Assembly (NCBI GenBank): GCA_033064195.1
Contig: JARBJD010000522.1
Span: 1-37,264 of the forward strand
DNA length: 37,264 nt
Direction: 5' to 3'
DNA from: Blattamonas nauphoetae
Taxonomy: Eukaryota > Preaxostyla > Oxymonadida
Shown in pieces: positions 1 to 8,089 of this stretch. A program made the position numbers and the translations under genes. Position 1 is the stretch's first letter; each line of letters begins with the position of its first letter. The notes under the pieces were generated by a model. It worked only from the letters and a program-made list of their open reading frames with translations. It was not told the origin of the DNA and searched no databases.

Positions 1-640
1 CCTTGTCCTCCACTCCGCCTCTCGCCCTCCTGTCACCTTTCACTCGTCTGCCTTGTCCTCCACTCGCCTCCCTCGCCCTCCAGTCACCTCCACTCGGCTG
101 CCTTGTCCTCCAGTCACCTCCACTCGTCTGTCTTGTCCTCCACTCGCCTCCCTTGTCCTCCACTCGCCTCCCTCTCCCTCCAGTCACCTCCACTCGTCTC
201 CCTTGTCCTCAAGTCACCTCCACTCGCCTTCCTCGCCCTCCAGTCACCTCCACTCGTCTGCCTTGTCCTCCACTCGCCTCCCTCGCCCTCCAGTCACCTC
301 CACTCGTCTGCCTTGTCCTCCACTCGCCTCCCTTGTCCTCCACTCGCCTCCCTTGTCCTCCACTCGCCTCCCTCGCCCTCCTGTCACCTTCACTCGTCTC
401 CCTCGCCCTCTAGTCACCTCCACTCGTCTGCCTTGTCCTCCACTCTCCTCCCTCGCCCTACAGTCACCTCCACTCGTCTGCCTTGTCCTCCACTCTCCTC
501 CCTCGCCCTACAGTCACCTCCACTCGTCTGCCTTGTCCTCCACTCGCCTCCCTTGTCCTCCACTCGCCTCCCTCGCCCTACAGTCACCTCCACTCGTCTG
601 CCTTGTCCTCCACTCGCCTCCAGTCACCTCCCCCGTCCTA
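1..640. repeat. CT-rich minisatellite, runs off the left edge
   Basis: The tract is built from exact 10-base blocks such as CACTCGTCTG, CCTTGTCCTC, CACTCGCCTC, CCTCGCCCTC and CAGTCACCTC, chained into 20-, 50- and 60-base higher-order units. A clean 50-base period is visible at 421-520. Almost all bases on the plus strand are C or T, so all three plus frames stay open without coding for a protein. The repeat begins before the window and decays near 640. Confidence 0.95.
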
Positions 641-860
641 CCAATGTCCTCTCTTGTCATCTCTCATTCTTCCCTCATCCTCCTCATCCCTCAACTCCCC
701 CAACACATCCTTCCCAACCCCCAAATTACTCTTCTCATTCATCCTCCACTACATCACTTTCATCTCTCTCAATCACCAGCCATCTTGTTTGACTCTTTAT
801 CCTATCCTTCTTGTTACCTCTCAACATCAATATTTTCTCTCAAAAAAACATAACTAGTGC
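641..860. repeat. Pyrimidine-rich low-complexity flank of the minisatellite
   Basis: The plus strand remains strongly C/T-rich but loses the 10-base phase. It reads like degenerate TCTCATCCTCC-type sequence and ends in an A-run near 841. Open frames here result from the composition. No gene is supported. Confidence 0.7.
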
Positions 861-1072
861 AGTGAGGACGATAGTTGAGACAACATCGCCCACCACAATA
901 AGATCATCCCATCAATTGTTTTTCTCTCCATCTGACTAGACATCTGGTGGGATGATTTTGAAAAAAACACTCATGATCAGCTATTTGAGGTGTGAAAGAG
1001 TTATTTAAGAGAGATTGGAAAAGTTGACAAAAAGAATGGCGACGGTTGGTTTCGATGTGTGCTCGAACTTTT
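861..1072. other. Non-coding spacer with one hairpin
   Basis: No supported gene. A 9-bp inverted repeat (ATCATCCCA at 903-911 against TGGGATGAT at 948-956) could form a hairpin with a 36-base loop. The stretch lies between the minisatellite flank and the truncated PolB stub. Confidence 0.5.
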
Positions 1073-1417
1073 CTATGATGTCAAAAATATTGACCCATTT
1101 TTATCCTCTTCATTCATCGTTGCATTGTTGTTTGTTTCATTCTGTTTCTGAATGAATTGAGCTTGTTCCATTTGTCGTTGGTTTCTAACTTCTTGAAGGA
1201 ATTTTGGAATTAAATTGATATTAAGATATGCTGTTGGATTCGGATTTCGATATCCAACATCTGGGTGTTGAAGCATTGTCAGGAGAAATGAATAGTGATG
1301 TTGCTTGTATGGGCTGTCAGGTTTGTATGTTCGACCATCAGTAAATGCGAATTGAGTGTTTGGAAATAGTTCTCTAACCTCTCTGATTTGTTCCTTCACT
1401 TTCCAGAGTTGTGTCAT
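1073..1417 (-). pseudogene. N-terminal stub of Polinton-type DNA polymerase B (fossil)
   Basis: A 114-aa product aligns with the first ~95 residues of the PolB gene at 27557. Shared blocks are VKE-I-E-R-LFPN-QF, DGRTY-PDS, QHH-SFLL-MLQH and LNLIP-FL. The rest of the polymerase is absent; the minisatellite and spacer lie beyond. The gene follows the repeat-domain gene 1460-1885 on the same strand, as in the right copy, and its ATG at 1417 sits in the shared T-rich initiator. By eye about half the residues match, so this is a diverged relative, not a recent duplicate. It is a fossil without a catalytic domain. Confidence 0.8.
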
Positions 1418-1440
1418 TTACTACGAATTAAAAAATTAAA
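1418..1440 (-). promoter_or_regulatory. T-rich/TAAATG initiator of the PolB stub
   Basis: Read on the minus strand, TTTTTTAATTCGTAG runs directly into TAAATG, whose last three bases are the start codon at 1417-1415. The same arrangement occurs at 1885, 7223, 24607, 27124 and 27557. Confidence 0.6.
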
Positions 1441-1459
1441 AATAAAAAAAGTTGAGTGA

Positions 1460-1885
1460 TTATTTTGGCTTCCTCAAATGTGGCTTCTTCTTTGCCTTTA
1501 GCCAGGAATCTAGTCGCACTTTGAAGACTTCAGTTCCACCAATTTCTCGATATGTGAATGGAGTCAGAACCTGCTTGTACTCACCAACGAGCTCACAGTT
1601 GTACTTCCTCAGTTCATTCTCAACAAACGATTGAGTGTTGTGTCGACGTTGTGACATGTGTGGTCTGTTCCCTTGATTCCACAACTTTGGTTTTATCCTC
1701 CACTCAACACCTTCATGAACATAGATGACTGGGATGGTATGTCTCACATACTCAGAGACAAGTTCACAGTTCTCTTCTTTCATTGACTGAATTAAAGCTT
1801 GCTTGGATTCTGTTCGACGTTTTTCGCTCCCCTTTGGAGGGTTCGAAGTCTTTTGCGAGACATATGTAGTATTCACTGTTGTCAT
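1460..1885 (-). CDS. Repeat-domain protein paired with PolB (Polinton-like element, unnamed family)
   Basis: The 141-aa product has two copies of a ~45-residue unit. Unit 1 (about 30-80) reads ALIQSMKEENCELVSEYVRH, then P-IYVHEGVEWRI, W-N-QGNRPH. Unit 2 (about 85-138) reads FVENELRKYNCELVGEY, P-TYREIG, WLKAKKKPHL. It is basic and has no signal peptide or membrane segment. About two-thirds of residues match the 27124-27513 protein, and it is also related to 6630-7223. The unit recalls the YELL-EY...GHEW...P...F..G repeats near treble-clef domains of phage and giant-virus proteins, but without zinc ligands; that comparison is from memory. A DNA-binding or replication-accessory role is a guess from the PolB neighbour 42 bp away. 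The frame looks whole. Confidence 0.75.
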   Translation of the reverse strand: MTTVNTTYVSQKTSNPPKGSEKRRTESKQALIQSMKEENCELVSEYVRHTIPVIYVHEGVEWRIKPKLWNQGNRPHMSQRRHNTQSFVENELRKYNCELVGEYKQVLTPFTYREIGGTEVFKVRLDSWLKAKKKPHLRKPK

Positions 1886-1905
1886 TTAATACAAATTAAA
1901 AAATC
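1886..1905 (-). promoter_or_regulatory. T-rich/TAAATG initiator of the 1460-1885 gene
   Basis: On the minus strand TTTTTTAATTTGTAT is followed by TAAATG at the start codon. It is nearly identical to the site upstream of the paralogue at 27124. Confidence 0.65.
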
Positions 1906-2009
1906 AAAAAAATAAAAATGAAATGTGAAGTGAGGTGTTGGAACTTTGTATTTCTTGTTCCTTGTTGTGCCAGCTTTCATCTTGCTTCTTTCTTTTTTGT
2001 TTCTTTCTT

Positions 2010-2105
2010 CCAAGTTTCATTTTTTCATTCAATTCGTTTTTTCATTCATTCATTCAATTGATTTTTTCAATCATTCAATCGTTCATCATTCAATTTTTCA
2101 AGTTT
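2010..2105. repeat. CATT/ATTCAAT microsatellite-like tract
   Basis: Imperfect TTTCATTCAATT and CATTCATTCATT units repeat through this stretch, upstream of the first copy of a 260-bp dispersed repeat. There is no coding signal. Confidence 0.7.
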
Positions 2106-2119
2106 GTATGATTTTACCG

Positions 2120-2390
2120 TAGGACAACCCGATACTCCTTTGGGGATCACTCTATCATGATCCTACTCAATGACTACTGCTGGCGAATTCCTTGAAGGGC
2201 TAAGGTATTGGGGGGGCATGATTTACGGTCACATTCAAGTGATGCCCACAGTGAACCCTCGGGGACAGCCTCCCAGCTCGTCCCGCTCCAATCCAACCTT
2301 CAATTCGTTCTACGCATTAGCCACGAGGGCACCATTTTGCCTGAGTATCAAGGGAAATTACGTCGAGGTTTCATACTTCAACTTTTTTGG
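2120..2390. repeat. Dispersed 260-bp direct repeat, copy 1
   Basis: The block matches 4796-5060 in the same orientation. Shared islands include GATACTCCTTTGGGGATC, TGACT-CTGCTGGCGAA, GGGCATGATTTACGG, TCCAATCCAACCT and GGGCACCATTTTGCCTGAGT. Identity is roughly 80% by eye with small indels. The function is unknown; neither copy keeps a shared long frame. Confidence 0.8.
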
Positions 2391-2565
2391 AAATTTTGAA
2401 TTTTTGAATTTTTTGAATTTTTTGAATTTTTTGAATTTTTGAAATTTTTGAAATTTTCCTAAGTATTTTTTTTTGAAATTTTTTTTTGAATTTTTGAATT
2501 TTTTTTTAAATTTTTGAAATTATTGTGGCATTTTGAAACTTTTTCATTTTTTTTTGAAATTAAGA
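2391..2565. repeat. Low-complexity TTTTTGAA tract
   Basis: Tandem TTTTTTGAA and TTTTTGAA units give way to poly-T/A. The tract joins the 3' edge of the 260-bp repeat copy to a tRNA-like sequence. Confidence 0.85.
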
Positions 2566-2640
2566 TTGCCCCTCGCCTGAATCGAACCACCCCCTAGAAA
2601 CGGGTGGACACTGGAACATACCCACTGAGCTACTAGCTCC
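2566..2640 (-). other. tRNA-like sequence (Pol III boxes, degraded)
   Basis: The minus strand carries a near-canonical A box (TAGCTCAGTGGGTA) and a B box (GGTTCGATTC) about 35 nt apart. Acceptor, D and T stems do not pair well, so it is not an intact tRNA. It is best read as a tRNA pseudogene or the head of a tRNA-derived SINE. Confidence 0.5.
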
Positions 2641-2711
2641 TGAAAATGTTAGTTTCGACCTGTGCCTTATACCTCGAATGTTCAGATCTGCTATATATTC
2701 CTTTTATCGTC

Positions 2712-2945
2712 TACCTATCTCCCCTCGTTAAAAAAGCATGGATTTATCACGGGAACGACTTTTTACCCCCGTTAAAAAGCACGACTTTTCTCGTCAGCGA
2801 TTTTTCAAAATTAGTTAGATTTTCCTTTTAACTTTTTACCCCGATTAAAAGCATGCCTTTTCACGGGAGCGATCTGCTAAATCGTAATTCTTGGCCACTT
2901 GTTACCCTCGTTAAAAGCATGACTTTTCACGGGAGCGATTTTGCT
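2712..2945. repeat. Four degenerate tandem copies of a ~40-base unit
   Basis: The unit is close to CCTCGTTAAAAGCATGACTT followed by TTCACGGGAGCGA. Copies start near 2715, 2763, 2833 and 2901, spaced 48 to 70 bases. The third and fourth are the best matched. It contains no gene. Confidence 0.75.
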
Positions 2946-3038
2946 ATATATTGAATTTATGGACAAAGTTTTCAAATTTTAAATCTGCTATAGTGTCTTT
3001 TTCGGGTATAGAGTTTCTGATTTTCGGGATAATTTCAG

Positions 3039-3300
3039 GACCGGATAGTCTAGTGGTAATGGTGAGTGCACGCACTACTACTACTAAGCTGAAGGTCCTA
3101 GGTTCAATTCCTGGCGGAAGCATTTAATTTCGCATATCACTGCCCTTTGGCATGGTCTAGGCCCTTGGCAAGACCAACGTACGTCTCCGGAACTCAAACC
3201 GATAAAAATGAGTTCCGATGCCGGTCTAAAAGGGACCGATGAGAAGGGTCGCAACCTTCGGAACCTTGAAAAAATACACCAGCTTCCGCCAAAATCAAGG
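3039..3300 (+). other. tRNA-like head plus hairpin-rich body, possible SINE or ncRNA
   Basis: An A box-like TAGTCTAGTGGT at 3046 and a B box GGTTCAATTCC at 3101 are tRNA-like. The T stem (CTAGG...CCTGG) pairs, but the acceptor does not, and an ACT microsatellite sits in the anticodon region. Downstream come perfect small hairpins: GGAACTCA (3189-3196) with TGAGTTCC (3209-3216), and CGGTC (3222-3226) with GACCG (3234-3238). A tRNA head followed by an unrelated body is the SINE plan, but no second copy is in the window. Confidence 0.35.
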
Positions 3301-3466
3301 TTTTTGCATTTTTGAAAATTTTCGAAATTTTGCTTCAACTTGAAAGTTTGAAGTAACTGAACTCTGGAAGAGAATATTTCTCTAAGATTGACAACTTTCT
3401 GAAATGAAAATGACTTTTACTCCAAGTATTTTCTGAATTGTCAATCGGCATGGAGAAAAAGCTATA

Positions 3467-3767
3467 GAAGTGGTGTCTCTGCCAATGTGGTTCTACTTTC
3501 GCCTTCTATACTACTTTCAAAATGTTCAAATCATCAAAAAAAGAATCTGGAAGAAAAATCAAGACAATTGATCCACTGGTTGTTGAGATATTGCAAAAAT
3601 ACACTTTTTGGAAGTAGCCATAATTACGAATATTGGGTTTTCTCGGCGAATAATGGGTCTTTAGCTCCAATTTTTTTTCAGAATTATTTTCTCACCAAAA
3701 CAACATTTCTCAGAAAAAATCACGATTTTAGGCGGTTTATTGAATTTCGGCGCTTTGGTGACAGTAC
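3467..3767. mobile_element. TA-flanked palindromic MITE, 301 bp, degraded
   Basis: It is flanked by TA (3465-3466 and 3768-3769). The ends, GAAGTGGTGTCTCTGCCAA and, on the other strand, GTACTGTCACCAAAG, resemble those of the 601-bp element at 8090. The interior has CCACTGGTTGTTGAGATATT near 3571 and an AAAATGTTCA block shared with the 594-bp element at 5120. It encodes nothing. Its right end lies 12 bp before the ATG at 3780. Confidence 0.55.
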
Positions 3768-3779
3768 TATAATTTCCCA

Positions 3780-4226
3780 ATGTCAACAACATCACCAGAG
3801 TTCTATCAAATGATGATGGTGAATGGTGATTTTATTGGTTGTTCTGCTACTGAAGAGTTTGAAAATTCTATTTGTTCAACTCGTGTCTACAACGACAGAG
3901 GAAAAGATTTCAAGAGAAGAAGAGCAACAACAGATGCAACTTGTTTCACATTCATGGTTCCAACTGATCGAAGTGAAATTGCAGGTGGAGAAGAAGGTAT
4001 TTCGACAGCAGAATCAGTGAATATTGTCTACAGAGGAACACCAATCAAACAAGGTGAACTTGATCCATATTTCACATCAACTCCAGAAGGTCCTCCTCCA
4101 CCAATTCTAGCATTACATCAGGCAACATACTGGTTGTTCTGGATCGAAAATGGACAACCACGAGTGCGATATGTCATTGATCGTCGACTCCAAGAAGCGT
4201 ATGAAGAAGTGAAGAGAGGATATTAA
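3780..4226 (+). CDS. Unknown 148-aa protein within the Polinton-like remnant
   Basis: The product starts MSTTSPEFYQMMMVNGDF and ends YVIDRRLQEAYEEVKRGY. No family is recognised. Visible traits are a basic patch (KDFKRRRATT, ~40-50), a proline loop (TPEGPPPP, ~100), an aromatic stretch (HQATYWLFWIEN, ~115-126) and a charged helical C-terminus. There is no signal peptide or clear membrane helix. It runs opposite to the PolB stub and 42 bp before the next unknown ORF, so the pair may be one transcription unit. Unlike other element genes it lacks the T-rich/TAAATG initiator; a TA-flanked element sits there instead, so the true start may lie further upstream or be lost. Confidence 0.55.
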   Translation: MSTTSPEFYQMMMVNGDFIGCSATEEFENSICSTRVYNDRGKDFKRRRATTDATCFTFMVPTDRSEIAGGEEGISTAESVNIVYRGTPIKQGELDPYFTSTPEGPPPPILALHQATYWLFWIENGQPRVRYVIDRRLQEAYEEVKRGY

Positions 4227-4268
4227 TGATTAAACAGTTTTGATTTTTTATTTTTGCTAAAACCAGCA

Positions 4269-4679
4269 ATGGTCAAACGATATTTCTCAATTCAGAATTC
4301 TCACACTGCTCAACGTCCACATGACTTTTCCAATTCAAGAAAACAAAAATACATCTATTTCCTTGACTGCAAACTCATACATGTGAAGGAAGAGATCGGT
4401 GATGCATCGACAGTCGTATCCAAAGATATTCCTCAAAATTTCACGATCCATGCTGATTGGATTCAGACTGATGCACACAATGATTCATGTGTTGCTTTCT
4501 GTAACGAACAAATAGCTAAGCGAAAGAAATGGGAATTAAGTACTCGGCAGTCCATAGAGAAGATCTGGTTCAAGGACAGTTCTGGTGAATCAATTGAGAT
4601 GGAAACATCAGAGACAATCAATGGAAAAATAACCAAGGAGTATTATGAATTTCTGGTTGATCTGATGTTGGAATATTAA
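4269..4679 (+). CDS. Unknown 136-aa protein within the Polinton-like remnant
   Basis: The start chosen is the first ATG (4269). The product is charged and soluble-looking. It opens MVKRYFSIQNSHTAQRPHDF, has a strand-like YIYFLDCKLIHVKEEIG (~30-46) and ends KITKEYYEFLVDLMLEY. No motif or family is recognised. It lies 42 bp downstream of 3780-4226 in the same direction; an AT-rich gap (GATTTTTTATTTTTGC) precedes it. The stop is TAA. It may be an element-specific gene; expression is unproven. Confidence 0.55.
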   Translation: MVKRYFSIQNSHTAQRPHDFSNSRKQKYIYFLDCKLIHVKEEIGDASTVVSKDIPQNFTIHADWIQTDAHNDSCVAFCNEQIAKRKKWELSTRQSIEKIWFKDSSGESIEMETSETINGKITKEYYEFLVDLMLEY

Positions 4680-4795
4680 AAGGTGTATAATATTTTTGAA
4701 TTTGATCATTGAAGATGGCAAAAATAACCGAAGAGAAGAGCCTTCCCACGTTCGTACGAGTCTCGCCAAAGGCTTCGAACTCTTTGTGAGAGCTT

Positions 4796-5060
4796 CCTAT
4801 AGACACCCCGATACTCCTTTGGGGATCGTTCTATCGCGATCCTTCTAAATGACTGCTGCTGGCGAAGTCCTTGAAGGGTTAAGTCTTGGGTGGGCATGAT
4901 TTACGGGCACATCTAAGTGCTGCCAACATGAACCCCGGGGACAATCTTTCGATCATCCGTCTCCAATCCAACCTCCAAATCGTTCTACGCATCAGTCACC
5001 AGGGCACCATTTTGCCTGAGTATCTTGGAACATTACGTCGAGGGCTCAATACTTGAACTT
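4796..5060. repeat. Dispersed 260-bp direct repeat, copy 2
   Basis: Second copy of the block at 2120-2390, same orientation, with matching islands throughout. It ends just before a TCCTCTTCATATACAAATTA sequence that is a decayed copy of the element initiator (minus-strand ATG at 5080). Confidence 0.8.
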
Positions 5061-5080
5061 GTTCTGGAACTCCTCTTCAT

Positions 5081-5100
5081 ATACAAATTATAAAATCAGA
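5081..5100 (-). promoter_or_regulatory. Orphan copy of the element initiator
   Basis: The minus strand reads TTATAATTTGTAT then ATGAAGAGGAG. The same start sequence recurs at 5877, but no long frame follows either. This looks like the 5' edge of a vanished element gene. Confidence 0.4.
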
Positions 5101-5119
5101 AAGTTAAAAAAGTTTAATA

Positions 5120-5713
5120 GTAGTGTCAATAACCCGAACATATTCAAAAACCCGTAACATGGGGCTTGAAAAATATACATTGGTCAAACTAAGAAAAATG
5201 AAAATTGGTTCCGCACCGAAACCCCTGTGTCGGGAGAAAACCTCATAATACTGTTTCCTTTTGGCGTCCACACATTTTTCTCAACTTTTTGCCTTATTTT
5301 CTCCACAACCAACCATCCGTTTTGAATCAAATAAAATGCATTGTGATCGTAAAGTTCTCGACAAAATCTGCTCAAAAAATCAAAGATATTTTTTTCTAAG
5401 AATTTTTTGTCGAGAAAAATATGGGTTTTTTCCGATTTCCCCAAATACCCAGAATTTTTTCTCCAAATTTTTTTCAAAATGTTCATTTCACCAAAAAACA
5501 TTTTTGTGAAAAATTCCATCGAAATCGGTTCACTGGTTGTTGAGATATTGCCGAAACGATTTTTTTTATCGGGCAAAAGGGGGTATTTTGAGGTTTTCTC
5601 CCGACACAGGGGTTTCGGCGCGGAACCAAATTTTATTTTTCTTAGTTTGACCAATGTATATTTTTCAAGCCCCATGTTACGGGTTTATGAAAAGTTCGGT
5701 TTATTGAAACATC
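5120..5713. mobile_element. TA-flanked palindromic MITE, 594 bp
   Basis: TA flanks at 5118-5119 and 5714-5715. The arms are about 125 bp: 5120-5245 and 5588-5713, including AACCCGTAACATGGGGCTTG and its complement, and GGTCAAACTAAGAAAAATG. The outermost 30 bp are more diverged than the inner arm. The interior carries TGGTTGTTGAGATATT near 5533 and an oppositely oriented copy near 5295. The AAATGTT-TTTTTGGTG block also occurs inverted in the 601-bp element. There are no coding genes; open frames are palindrome artefacts. Confidence 0.75.
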
Positions 5714-6490
5714 TATAACGTTTATTTTTGGATCACCCATATCTCAAGAACTACTGCTCAGATCACTCTGAAAACATCAGAAATGAACTCAGCAGATCGG
5801 GATTGACCTTGGAAGAGGTTTGTGTGGTCGAAGCTCAATATTGTATTTTTCAAACTTTGTCTGGATCTCCTCTTCATATACAAATTAAAAAAAATCGATA
5901 AAAAATAAATCAGCGTTAATTTTGAGATCACCCATAACTTCAGAAATACTTCTCAGATCACATGAAACACGTCGTATATAAACTTTTCAGACAGATATTA
6001 ACCTTGTTGGAACACTTTTGGATGGTCTCAAAAATTAAGGTTAACTTTGAAAAATTCGATTTTTTTATTTCCTTATATAGTGATGAAAAAAGTGAAAAAT
6101 TCATATTTGACCAAAACAATCCACGGATGCCGTAGATGCATGGGGAGGTAGTGCACGTCATTCTGGTGCATTCTGAGCGTGCCCTTGCTCCGTGGACTTT
6201 GTGGACCTGTGGACCTCCGAAAATAAAAACCAATTTGATTTCGCGATCCACCTAGGCCACCTGGGCCAGTCAATTGGATTGCTGGATGACTACCAAATGA
6301 TCGTGCCGATTGATTTGATCCTGGCTCGACTGAAATCAATTTTTGAAGCTCATTTTATCAAAATAAAGTAAGAATTAGGTCCAAAATTCATCAAAATCGA
6401 AGGGTCAGGAAATGTGTGTTTTTCAGGTCTAAATTGATTTATTCCGTGTTATTGGCGATCTAGATAGGTATCGATTTTCGCCATCTATAC
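5714..6490. other. Non-coding region with degenerate repeats
   Basis: No supported gene. GATCACCCATA is followed by a CTTCAGAA/CTCAAGAA block twice (5729 and 5921), each leading to CTCAGATCAC. A second orphan initiator (minus-strand ATG at 5877, preceded by TTTTTTAATTTGTAT) opens onto only a short frame, MKRRSRQSLKN..., that ends early. Confidence 0.5.
5878..5900 (-). promoter_or_regulatory. Second orphan copy of the element initiator
   Basis: TTTTTTAATTTGTAT on the minus strand, followed by ATGAAGAGGAGATCCAGAC. The start sequence matches the orphan at 5080, which suggests two decayed copies of one gene start. Confidence 0.4.
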
Positions 6491-6494
6491 TACT

Positions 6495-6612
6495 CCGATT
6501 TTCATCGGGATTGTTTTGATCGATGACCGACAGTGTCCCCGAGATTTTAGATTTTTTTTCAGAATTTTTCGAAACGGTTCTCACTTTGGATTTGACTGAT
6601 TTGTGGTCAAAA
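6495..6612. repeat. Shared 3' flank of element genes, copy 1
   Basis: About 118 bp, inverted relative to 25430-25549. Shared blocks include CATCGATCAAAACAATCC, CGGGGACACTGTCGGTCATC, TGAGAACCRTTTCGAAAAAT and TTTTTGACCACAAATCA. It starts 18 bp past the stop of the 6630-7223 gene, as the other copy follows the stop at 25386. Confidence 0.75.
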
Positions 6613-6629
6613 ATAGATTTTCAGTGTTT

Positions 6630-7223
6630 TCATGACCTATCATGGTACTTTCTCAAGTGAGGACGGTCTCCAAAATACAACCAATTATCAAAGCGAACGT
6701 AATACTCATTCTTTGTTCGTAAATCGCGATATTTGAATGGCTCAAGTACCTTTGTGTATGTTCCAATGAGTTCACAATTCTCTTTTTTCAGTTCATTTTC
6801 AACGAACGATTGTGTGTATCGTTTTCGTTTGTTCTGATGAGTTCTGAATCCTTTCATCCATTTTGATGGGATCACTATCCATTCAATTCCGTCATGTCGA
6901 TATGTTACTGGAGTACCAGAATGAGTGTATTCAGAAATGAGTTCACAATTCTCATTTTTCATTGATTCAATAAGCTTCTCTTTTGTGCAACGATTTGTTG
7001 GTCGAAGATACTTCTGACGATTCAGATGTGGTCTGTATCCTTTGACGAAACTATTGACGTACACTTGATAAGTTTCATCTGGTTTCTCTTCGAGATAGTA
7101 TTCGAAAGTGCTTCCAGTGAGATATGTTGTTCCTTGTCGATTGAGAGTCGGAGGTGATTTCATTTTCAAATCTTCTTTGTCCAAAATTTCCAGTAGTTGT
7201 GTTGGTGTCAAGACGCTGCTCAT
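6630..7223 (-). CDS. Three-unit repeat-domain protein (Polinton-like element, unnamed family)
   Basis: The start is ATG 7223 in the T-rich initiator; the upstream in-frame TTG is ignored. The 197-aa product has a shorter first unit (about 35-70, ending FVKGYRPHL) and two full units. Unit 2 reads LIESMKNENCELISEYTHSG, VTYRHDGIEWIVIP, W-KGFRTH. Unit 3 reads FVENELKKENCELIGTYTKV, FKYRDL, WLYFGDRPHLRK. It belongs to the family of 1460-1885 and 27124-27513, but is longer and not beside PolB. It is basic and soluble. No function is known; nucleic-acid binding is a guess. The frame looks whole. Confidence 0.75.
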   Translation of the reverse strand: MSSVLTPTQLLEILDKEDLKMKSPPTLNRQGTTYLTGSTFEYYLEEKPDETYQVYVNSFVKGYRPHLNRQKYLRPTNRCTKEKLIESMKNENCELISEYTHSGTPVTYRHDGIEWIVIPSKWMKGFRTHQNKRKRYTQSFVENELKKENCELIGTYTKVLEPFKYRDLRTKNEYYVRFDNWLYFGDRPHLRKYHDRS

Positions 7224-7245
7224 TTTATACAAATTAAAAAATTGA
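7224..7245 (-). promoter_or_regulatory. T-rich initiator of the 6630-7223 gene
   Basis: On the minus strand CAATTTTTTAATTTGTATAA runs into AATG. It differs from the paralogue sites only in having TATAAAATG rather than TATTAAATG. Confidence 0.6.
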
Positions 7246-8089
7246 ATAAAAAAAGAAATCGACGTTGTTTTCTAAAAGTACTCAAAATTTGCTTCAAAAA
7301 AGACACTTTTCAAGAGGTCAGTTTTTCGCCGTTATTTTTGAATTTACGGCTAAATATTGACTACTCTGTAATGTCAATATTTTCAGTAGTAAGTGAGATG
7401 GAAATTAGAATGAGTCATATTAAAAAAAATCAATTGGCTTTGAGATTCAAATTGATTTCTCGTTCCAATTCTCCTAGGAGTATCACTTATGGCAATCGGG
7501 TTCCCAATTCGCTTATACCACTACTATTGGCATCATTGAAATGGGTGATTCTCAGTGAAATAAGGCAAGCGTTGTTTGTGGTATCCACGAAGAATATTGT
7601 CCTCAAAATCAAAATTCTTCGTCTAAAATCCCCAAACATATCATTAGTGAACTTTTTTCATTTCAAAAAAAACATAGAATTTGTCTCGATCAACGCAGAA
7701 ATCTCATGTTTTTTCCATTTTTCTCTTTAATGGATGATTTATCTCTGTTCTATCACACAGATACATCTTTTTTTGTTGATTTACATCCTTTCTCTCTCTT
7801 TAAACGTCTTCTGTGAGAAAAAGTGTGTAAAAAAGTGCTGATCTTAAAACGGCTATTTCGAGCGCGATCATGCTTGAAATCCAAAAATTCACATGTCCTC
7901 TGTCTGCAGAGCAGATGTGTAAGAAATAGGGAAAAAATGAATTTTCCATACGCACCATAGTGTTTTGCCTTAATTGACTGAGAATCACCCAAATGTCCTA
8001 AATTCCATTTAATACAAGATTCAGAAATGGTCAATCGGAATTGACTTTCAACTTTGGTTTTCAACGATTATTTCAATATGGTTCTTATA
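7246..8089. other. Non-coding region with an internal inverted repeat
   Basis: No supported gene. GGGTGATTCTCAGT-AA-TAAGGCAA near 7544-7568 recurs inverted near 7963-7992 as TTGCCTTAATTGACTGAGAATCACCC. The GAATCACCCA part returns near 8951. This looks like an old, eroded palindromic element. Confidence 0.5.

Larger units (their letters stand above)
1073..7245. mobile_element. Polinton-like virus element remnant, left copy (fossil)
   Basis: The limits are approximate. The parts recognised are a PolB N-terminal stub (1073-1417), two repeat-domain genes (1460-1885 and 6630-7223) and two unknown ORFs on the opposite strand (3780-4226 and 4269-4679). No integrase, packaging ATPase, protease or capsid gene was seen, so the family call rests on PolB and on synteny with the copy at 24312-37264. 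It is broken: most of PolB is missing, and at least two TA-flanked elements and several low-complexity blocks sit inside it. PolB stub identity to the right copy is only roughly half by eye, so the two copies are old, separate lineages. Confidence 0.6.

Noticed and set aside
3-857. Four overlapping Ser/Pro/Leu-rich plus-strand frames of 124-266 aa
   Set aside because: They are translations of the CT-rich minisatellite in every frame, which cannot contain stops. No gene-like composition.
2566-3123. Functional tRNA genes
   Set aside because: Internal promoter boxes are good but acceptor and anticodon stems do not pair, and no clear anticodon can be assigned.
5205-5718. Frames of 82-163 aa on both strands inside the 594-bp element
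   Set aside because: Phe/Lys-rich, AT-rich translations of palindromic DNA; the plus and minus frames mirror each other.
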